From NCBI GenBank assembly GCA_036924285.1, contig JAYKYS010000008.1:23297001-23361000 (forward strand): a stretch of 64,000 bases of DNA, in the 5' to 3' direction. The notes beneath the pieces are model-generated. The model was not told the DNA's origin. It did not search any database and saw only the letters and a list, made by a program, of their open reading frames with translations. Made by a program: the position numbers and the translations under genes. The stretch's first letter is position 1, and each line of letters begins with the position of its first letter. Shown here one piece after another: positions 56,456 through 64,000 of this stretch. This DNA is from Asterella californica (lineage: Eukaryota > Streptophyta > Marchantiopsida > Marchantiales > Aytoniaceae).

Positions 56456-58181
56456 AATTCTTCTCAAAACTGAAAGAAATGACAATAAGGACTTCAACTT
56501 TCATATTGCTTCGGTATGCTACTCCTTTCTTAAACTTGTGACCCTTGCACAAAAATCCATATAATGGATCCGTCACATGCATATAATGAAGAATCCAAAT
56601 GTGATAGAATACACATGCACCCATTAATCTTCTTACTTTGTCAATGAGTTGCAAACCTCTTTCATCCTCCCAATCACATCCACTTTGCTTGGATTTGACT
56701 TTTGATCAAACGACCCACACAAATGATCAACAATCTGAACTTTTGTAATCCTAAATGTAGATTTTGCACCTGATAGCATGAGATGAATTTCCTCAAGTTG
56801 AGATGAGATATTCTCACAATTTGTGATGTGATTGATGACGTAACGTCGACACTCTCTCTGATCTAATACCTCATCCTTCTCATCCTCTCTACCTCTTTTG
56901 ATAAGTGTCATCTAAGAATAGCAGCATTTTCTCAAGGATGAAGTCCCTTAGAACTCTATTCATCACGTTCATCATGAGCAATATTGAGTTGGATCTGGCT
57001 TTTACCAAACGACCCACACAGATGACGAACAATCAAAACTTCTTTAACTCCAAATGTAGATTTCGCACTTGACAGTTAGAGATGAACTTCCTCAAGTAGA
57101 GATAAAATCTTCTTACAATCTGTGATGTGATTGATGACATAACGCTGACACCACTTTGGATCTAATACCTCATTCTTCTCGTCCTCTCTACATCTTTTGA
57201 TAGGAATATTATGTAAGAACGACATCATTTTTCAGGGATAAAGTCCTTTAGAACTCTATTCATCATGTTCATCATGTGCAACATTGAGTTAGGTCTAGCT
57301 TCAAATCAAATGACCCACACAAATGACTAATGATCAGAACTTCTCTAACCCCAAATGTAGATTTCGCACATGACAGCGTGAGATGAACTTCCTCAAGCCG
57401 AGATAAATCTTCTTCCATTCTCTGATGTGATTGATGACGTAAAGTTGACACTTTCTCTAATCTAATACCTCATCCTTCTCATGATCTCTACATCCTTTGA
57501 TAGCAATGTCATCTAAGAATAACATCGTCTTTTCAGAGATGGAGTCTCTTAGAACTTCACGCATCATGTCATTCATCTCGTTCATCATGTGTGCTACTGA
57601 GTTGGTAGCTCTCTATGGTAAGCTACACATTCTAACCAACCCCAAAGATGTTCTCATCGTTGTCAAGATTCTGCTCTCCTCTACTAGTTGAAATTAATCA
57701 TATCTTGAGTAAAGATCTCTCATTGAATAAATCGCTCTTCTTGCAAATGTCTCAACAAACTCATCCACAATCGATCCCACCCTAGCATTTCTTATTGTTA
57801 CTACGTTCATCGGTTGCATGTCTTGGATGAATCATAGTGATCCATTCTTCTTTATCACCGTAAGTCATTTTCTTCAATACGGCAAACAATGACTCCAAGA
57901 TCTTCACCGCATATTTTCCTTCAGCAACTGCACCAGTTTAGGCAAGTGAGCCTATGGTACTATAATTTATCTCAGTTCCACAACATATGCGGTATTGTGA
58001 AGATAACCATGGGGGTAACAACATATGGATCTCCATACCCAATCTCATGTGGTTCAAAAGCGAATTTTTTTTCATGTCGTGAAAACATCTCCGTGAAGCA
58101 CTCCCTCTGTTCTAGAATAAGAAACTCATCAGATCCAATCTTCAATTCTTCAAGAGTCTCATCCGTGAACTTCACCGTCAT
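56456..58181 (-). pseudogene. H RT with ~300-bp internal triplication
   Basis: B-lineage RT. Rightmost part: ETLEELKIGSDEFLI and EKKFAFEPHEIGYGDPYVV with MVIFTIPHMLWN (57972-58181). The palm follows (about 57500-57960). The segment around the catalytic motif and thumb, with GRMKEV-type and DQRECRRYVINHIT sequences, then occurs three times at a spacing of about 300 bp (markers at 56710, 57009, 57310). The first unit is the best preserved (56633-56911). The connection VRRLMGACVFYHIWILHY ends it. Many stops and shifts. Confidence 0.7.
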
Positions 58182-59077
58182 CTTATTGAGCGCATGATAA
58201 TCTACATGGAGTCGTAACTTCCCATCCTTCTTGTTTGGAAAAAGAACTGAGGCTCCATAAAGTGACTTGCTGGTTCTAAGATATCGTCACGTCAATAGCT
58301 CATCGAGTTGTCTTTTCAACTCAAAAAGTTTCACTTGATGGAGTCGATAAGGAGCTTTGGAAGGTGATTCTAGCTCGAGCAAGACCTCGATCTTGTGGTC
58401 CACCACCTACCTTGGAGGTAATTTAACGAGTAGCTCTTCTGTTAAGACATCCTCAAACTCCTTAATCACTTCGTAAATCACCTTCGAAAGTTTAGTTGCA
58501 CATTCTAATGTTTTCTCTTGTCCGCCACTCGTCATCAAATCTGCAACCCGCATCAAACACATGACTCCATCGTTAGAATCTATTTGTTTATCTTTGATCA
58601 AATTCACCACGAAGTCATTATTTTTCCGTATCTTTTGGATCAACCTCACTCCAAACTTCTACCTTCTAACTTTGACGTTCAACCTCAAAGTTTTCATCTA
58701 AGTTCTATTTTGAACTTATCCAAGAAAGTGTTTCTCAAAATCACATGGATGTCATCCATCTCGCACACCGTGAAGTTCTCTGTGCACTCTGACTTTCCAC
58801 ACGCAAATCGACGTCCAAAGTCACTTCAGAAGTTTGGTACATCTTGGCTTTGACAAAGCACACTTGAATAGGTGTGCTTTGCCAACTTCAGACTTATGAA
58901 GGAGTGAGTAGTTCCTTTGTCCACAAGGAAAGTAACATCGCGGTTAGCTATTTTGGCTTGTAGAAATATCAGTCTTGGAGTCTTCTTCGTGGTTCTTAAA
59001 GTCACAGTCATCTGATTCTCCAACAAATCTTTTGCAACAAATGCATTCATGTTACAATTACTAATCTTATGCTTCAC
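58182..59077 (-). pseudogene. Chromovirus-type protease-RT start fused to H
   Basis: The minus strand gives NCNMNAFVAKDLLE, the protease FLVDKGTTHSFI (D-K-G in place of D-T-G) matching the fragment at 1-520, then EFEDVLTEELLVKLPPR, APYRLHQVKLFELKRQLDEL, and an RT start LFPNKKDGKLRLHVDYHALN. Directly afterwards the frame becomes B-lineage pre-RT sequence (MTVKFTDETLEELK). This is the same family as element G. Confidence 0.75.
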
Positions 59078-60335
59078 TCTAAAGAGTTGCTTATCCTATA
59101 TTCTTTTTTTGTTTTCAAGATGTCACACCTAGAATATAATGAAGATTTTACTCTTGTTTGTTGCTCATTGTTATTCAACCAATTGCAAGTTAAGGTTTTT
59201 CCATCCTTCGCTCAGACATATACGAACGATAGAGCTTACACCTCCACATTAAGAAGTGGAGGTTGGCGTACATAAGAAGCGTGGAGACATACGTACATCA
59301 ATTTTTTGCTTGACTTACTTTCATTCAGTCAAGTCATGACCTTATCCTTTAATCTTCTGTTTGCGTGTTCATTTGAATTGAATAACATGTAAAACAAAGA
59401 CCTAAATCCATAAAAGGAGCTGGTAAAAAATATGAGAAATTATAAAACTATACTTCAATATAGTCTAACGGAAGGATGCACTCACATATTAGGGTGTGTC
59501 AATCTAGAGAGTTCTTGAGAATTGACTTAACCACATAGCTTCCAGCGACGATGTTCGCTTTGCAAAGCGGAGTACCTCTTGAGGAAACCCACTTTGTTGA
59601 GTGATGAAAGACAGTTGAAATGATCACTACTCACTGTAATTAAAATCTTCGATCATACCTAAGGTGTATGCGTCTCTTGATTAGTTCAAACTTTGGAGGT
59701 CTGTTCTATTAAGTACTCTATTTACTACATTGATATCTAGTCCACCGTACTTTTATCTGGAAAAATTATGGCAGGAGTCATAATTAGATGGTATCAAAAT
59801 TGATCGAAAGACTGTCAAAAACTGACAGAACGCTGGTTAAGATTGCTGCTTCTTTAGATTGACATTCTATTATTCTCAATCTGTCACATGTTTGAGATAA
59901 CATATAGCCCGATGTACAACTTTCTGACCTGCGAAGTGGGTCGCACTTCTCCTCATCAAGCTAACGCACGATGTGTAAAGAGCTGCTTACACTCGTTTTG
60001 ACATAGTTGTTAGAAATTTACATACCAAGAGGAGTCAAAGTTGAAATCTTTCTTGTATATTTTTGGCTCACAGGATGGAGTTAAAACTTCTACTGGACAT
60101 TCATAGATGATATCTGTGGGTACCTCCCGAGGTGTCCACAGAAAATCACCTGCAGATTTATTTTTTTCATTTTTCATTTGTTTAGAATGTGATTTGTTGT
60201 AATGAGAAAATGAATGTTAAGCTTATAAATTGTAACTATCAGAAATAATAAATGATTAATTATGGTTCGGATATGGTAATCCAAAAGATCACTTCTCTAT
60301 AAACTGCGATCGTAAACAAAATTAGACGGACTGTT
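59078..60335. other. Unassigned DNA
   Basis: No ORF, transposon terminus or RNA gene I can support. The gag part expected upstream of the H protease is not recognisable beyond about 59100. AT-rich stretches at 59380-59470 and 60160-60280. Confidence 0.4.
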
Positions 60336-61450
60336 ATGAGACGTCAAGGAATCTTTATATTTAACTTTGACTCCCCCTACTATCCCTCGCGTCTCGTGGC
60401 CCCTGAAAACAATCGATTACCAGTAGTCTATATCACTTCAGCGTTGTTGTTCGTGATAGAGTCTGGGATGCTTGTGGGTCCCAAACATGGAATAGAGCTA
60501 GACCTCCGTCGTACGAGTCTCAGTTAGAGATTATGAACTCAGGGTTAAAATGCAAGTTACGGCGGAGTATCAATGCGGGGAAGATAGAGCTGTAATAGGG
60601 ACGGAGATGCAATGATTTGTCGCTCGACCAGGCTTAATATCCTTCCCCACGGCCTTGTACAAGAAAGCGAAGTTTGAAGTGGGCAGGCAATATCCTGGGC
60701 AGGCACTGGCTACCGCGCATTTAGGGGTAACGGCAGGTTTCAGTTTCGGTGTCAATTTCTTAGCAAAAGAAGGCGCGCCGCCACTGAATTTATAGCCTTC
60801 GCCTAGTTACCTACTACCTGTCTACTTGCCTACCACGATAGCCAGTGATTAAATTCACCTGCTCACCTAAACTGCCTACTTAGCTAACATAACTTGCCGG
60901 CCGTTTTGCCGTTTTGCCGCGCTAACATAACATGCAGCGTGCCGTTCGCGTTTGCCACTCGCTTCCGCTTAGCGGCTTAGCCGCCACGGAACTACCGTTC
61001 GCTACTAGTTTACCGACTCCAAGTAGCGTTGCCGCTGCTGAAGTGGCGTTGCCGCTCGCTTCCGCACTCTGATCGGATTACCGCTCCTTTCGTCATCGTT
61101 CGGATCACTGCATTGTGTTCGCTCGTCTCGTAGTGGGATATCACTTCCGTGCGATTTGCTTTTAGTGCTGTCGTGGTCAGAAGCTCGTTGTCGTTTCATC
61201 TTGTGTTCCCATCTCGCTTGTTTCTTCTTTTGTCGGTGCTTCTTTCTTGCTGTCTTTCGAGAGGAGACTGACCGTGCGAGAAGTCTCATTTTTCTTGACA
61301 CGCACGGAATGAGACAAACGATGACGATAGGACAACCATTCTGCGAGAAGCCGCTGTATGGACCTCTCTCCAGTAATGCATGCATGCAATGTTTAGCGTC
61401 GATCGATCTCCTCCCGTCTACGATCGATCCCCAGGGAAGTTACTTTTCTT
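60336..61450. other. Unassigned DNA, GC-richer patch
   Basis: Between 60780 and 61080 there are short repeated words (ctaacataac, gccgttttgcc, cttccgct). A basic, Lys/Arg-rich frame of 126 residues on the minus strand (61005-61385) is opposite a pyrimidine-rich plus strand and may be chance. No gene called. Confidence 0.35.
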
Positions 61451-61702
61451 TTGTTTGCATTCTCTCTTACTCCACTTACCACGGCAATCACTGTTCGACA
61501 GGAAAAGCTTCCAGTAGAGAGAAGATCTAATTCAGATCTTCCACCTAAGGAAGTATTTTCTAAACTTTCCATGTTAGAAACTCCACTCACTCTTCTGAAG
61601 CGATCCCCTTATGACTTCTTACGAGATTTGTGGAATCATAAGACGGATGTAACTTTTCAACAACTTTTGGATGATAATGCTGGTTACAAGAAGTTGTTAT
61701 AA
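61451..61702 (+). pseudogene. Possible gag-protease linker fragment
   Basis: An 83-residue frame. Its second half (KTDVTFQQLLDDNAGYKKLL) resembles the stretch that precedes the protease in Ty3/gypsy Gag-Pro, for example KANITVGQLIALNPSLRREL in A1. No protease follows within the next few hundred bases. Weak, isolated similarity. Confidence 0.3.
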
Positions 61703-62881
61703 TCTGTTCTTTGAGCTTGATCAGATTTGGATCATCTAACTCAACGAAATCCAGTCTTCCTAAGAAATGATCAGTTTCTTATTTCTTCTTTTACTGCCGG
61801 AGAACAGTAGTTGAAAATTACTGGTATTTTTGCGAATGCCAACCACAGAAATTTTAACAATGGTAAATTTTATGAGACGTTCGTAACTGGGATCGGGTGG
61901 TTTCCGGAGTCGTTGCTCTGATGGACAGAAGTATTTGCTGTGCTTGAAGCCGAAAACCGGAGACCCTGGAAAATATCCGGAAACCGTAACACTTTTTCCC
62001 GGTTTTCTCCAAGGGTTGGTTGGACCTCTGGATCTGCTAATCCTCGGCCCTCGATAGAAACCTTTTCGTATGCTGCAGTTACGATTGCCCTAGTAGCCCC
62101 TGGTTGCAAAGCAAGTCTTAGACTACTCTTCACACAGTTGTTTCCAGAGGCTCTAACTTACAGTTATTTAATTTACTACTTAATACTCGTAAGGTAGGAT
62201 CCGAGAGTTTGAAGACATGGGAGTTCTCACTAAACTTCTGGGTATATATGTGATGGTTTCAGTGCCTGGAGCTGCTGGAACAAAGCAAGATGGGAGAAAA
62301 CCAGTACCCCAAGTATGTAGAACCAGATATAAACTTCCAGGTGCTAGGAGTTTCTGTTCTATTCTGAACTGTAAATGTAAAAAGCACAAGTCTTAAGAGC
62401 AGCAAAGACTAGGCATGTGTGCTCATTCATACTTCTAAAAGTATCTCCAGGGGAACCCCTATTTCATACTCGAACTTTATATTTTCGAAGAGAGTCCTCC
62501 TAGCCATTCGAAAACCAGTTGCGTGTTATCAAATTTCTACTTAGGGTTCTGTTTAGGGTATTTTTTGTTTATTTCTTCGGTTTGGGAGCGTGGACTATGA
62601 CCGTCAAAACTGCGTTTGTTCATATTTCTAGTGGATGCCTGAGACTAGCATCTCCCAAGAAGAGGCAGGAGGAAGCAATCCGCTTGACTAAACTAAAGGA
62701 GACATGATGTAAAGTATGCCGCTGGAGGTGGTCCAAGGAGAGAAAAAAATACTGGATAAACCGTTTAACTGCTACCCATCCCAAGCCGCTCGGGTTTTAA
62801 CACGTGAACACGCGACGCAATGAACAGCAAACGGATGGAAAGACTCTATAGAGCAACCAACGTCTCCAAGGGAAGAAGAAC
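61703..62881. other. Unassigned DNA
   Basis: Several short frames on both strands, none with a recognisable domain. A cysteine-containing stretch near 62300-62400 (plus) and a hydrophobic 62-residue frame at 62519-62707 (plus) are noted but not called. Confidence 0.35.
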
Positions 62882-63067
62882 CTAAGCCCCGCTATCAGTA
62901 GCTCTAAGGTCATCCATCGGTCTTAAAATATCACACATCAGTAAATCAAAACTCCTGCATACAACAGGTGTACATGAAATAGTATCGCCTACAACAATTG
63001 CTCTCTTATGGATCGCGCCGGCTAAAGCTCTTTGTAGAACAATAGAAACTCGATGTCTAAAAAACAT
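62882..63067 (-). CDS. Unrecognised ORF, possible terminal exon
   Basis: A minus-strand frame of 61 residues with balanced composition (LAGAIHKRAIVVGDTISCTP, LLMCDILRPMDDLRATDSGA) ending in TAG. Just upstream is a pyrimidine-rich run followed by atactatgttttttag, which could be a 3' splice site at about 63060, so the part after it may be a last exon. A further minus-strand frame (about 63095-63240, FISLALEIYRSTVSEF) could be upstream coding. I do not recognise a family. Confidence 0.3.
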   Translation of the reverse strand: MFFRHRVSIVLQRALAGAIHKRAIVVGDTISCTPVVCRSFDLLMCDILRPMDDLRATDSGA

Positions 63068-64000
63068 AGTATAAAAAAAGAAGAGAAAATGATATCTCAG
63101 GCGTCTTTATGGTAAGCTCTGGCACAATCTCGAATAAAAATGGTGAACTCAGAGACTGTTGATCTATATATCTCCAAGGCTAAGGAAATGAAGCCTTGTC
63201 CCTCCTGCATATCTCTATACTTGGTCACCTTTGTTATTGCCACCATGCCTGCAGCACATCCTCGGCGCTGCATGTTTTAATGGTTGACAAGGATAACTTG
63301 TCTGAGCAGTCTTCACCATATGAGCAGAATATGGAAAGAAGTGACTTCCTGGGTACTGCATAGAAATAGCAACCTGGGGCCTGGGAAACTAACATGAACT
63401 GAATCCACGTCTGAGTTACTACGGTCAATCATGATAATAGAGCCTCAGGCCCTCAGGGTTGATTTTGTACACTAAAGGAAGCTAAATCTGCTTATATGCA
63501 GGTATTCAAAACTCTACTCTGCCTATCTTATTTGAGGCAACTTGTACATTTATGACAACAAAACTCACATATGATAGATAAGTGTTCTCCCTAGAAATCC
63601 CTATCTAATTTTTGAAGCATTTGCAAAACTGAGTTTTTAGTTTAGATACTGAGTCAATCGTGGACTATAGATATTGCAAGAGATATTGACTTAGATATTC
63701 AAAAAGATTATGAAGGTAAGACGGTGGAACTATTGTGTTCAACAGTATAATCACTTTCACAAAGTTTGCAAATGAGACCTGAATTAATTTTCTAAGTGAG
63801 CAGAAGAAATTTGAAATTTGAAGACTAAGAAAGAGAATAGTAGTTTTTAGACAAGTTGATTTTATAGTAATTAAGAGTAAAGGAGCTTGAGCTTGAGTAA
63901 GCACTCCCAACGCACGAAGGGTGCGTAGTGTGAAGGCACAGAGACAGTTGGTCGCTTTTGTTTTTAGGGTAAGGGTGTTATTGTCATTATTTCGTGCTCC
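63068..64000. other. Unassigned DNA to window end
   Basis: Minus-strand frames at 63234-63428 and 63665-63910 show no recognisable domain. A short inverted repeat (cgcac...gtgcg, near 63911-63926) is present. No transposon termini seen. Confidence 0.35.

Noticed and set aside
61005..61385. 126-residue Lys/Arg-rich minus-strand frame
   Set aside because: It is the complement of a pyrimidine-rich strand, which produces basic translations by chance. There is no second copy or domain to support it.
1..64000. tRNA, rRNA and CRISPR genes
   Set aside because: No tRNA internal box pair, rRNA core sequence or short regularly spaced repeat was seen; the tRNA-like stretches found are retrotransposon primer sites of under 20 bases.

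Overview
The window is repeat-rich nuclear DNA of a eukaryote, most likely a land plant. Three retrotransposon primer-binding sites match the 3' ends of plant-type nuclear tRNAs (Glu, Trp, initiator Met; my match from memory). No rRNA or tRNA gene, bacterial operon, CRISPR array or intact host gene was recognised. Element families of this kind suggest an early-diverging plant (moss, liverwort, lycophyte or fern grade), but I cannot name the species.

Almost everything up to about 59 kb is a nest of LTR retrotransposons. I separate these groups. Family A is Ty3/gypsy with an LTR of about 915 bp, a tRNA-Glu-type PBS and two extra ORFs before gag (copies A1, A2, A3). Family B/D/F/H is a second Ty3/gypsy lineage with LTRs bounded by TGTCG...CGACA and, in B and F, a tRNA-Trp-type PBS. 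Family G is chromovirus-like with an initiator-Met PBS. K is a single 436-bp solo LTR.

Left half (1-25.5 kb): element G lies on the minus strand. Its LTR carries a solo D-type LTR, and its gag is cut three times, by element B (14125-22845), by A1 (6499-14103) and by D (LTR 3560-6321). The D LTR itself holds a solo B-type LTR. D's gag continues leftwards to about 1.3 kb, beside a fragment of an unrecognised coiled-coil gene and a separate gag-protease fragment on the plus strand.

Right half (25.5-54 kb): a second copy of the coiled-coil gene on the plus strand appears to be split by element F (26825-51532), a gag-only element. F's left LTR took the solo LTR K and element A3. A3's own 3' LTR then took the young element A2. 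After that, an unequal crossover added one hybrid LTR, so three LTRs now stand in a row (34439-36951). Target duplications mark these steps: gtac for A3, gatg for A2, tagac for K, gcgc for the solo LTR in D.

54-59 kb holds H, a decayed B-lineage element with an internal ~300-bp triplication, a duplicated RT segment and a junction to chromovirus-type protease/RT sequence. From 59 to 64 kb I see mainly unassigned DNA with a few uncertain ORFs.

As a system, the A family is the most informative. The three copies carry complementary defects: A1 has no RT but an uninterrupted integrase, A2 has no integrase core, and A3 has an uninterrupted RT but a broken gag and integrase. Yet all three keep both small ORFs upstream of gag open.
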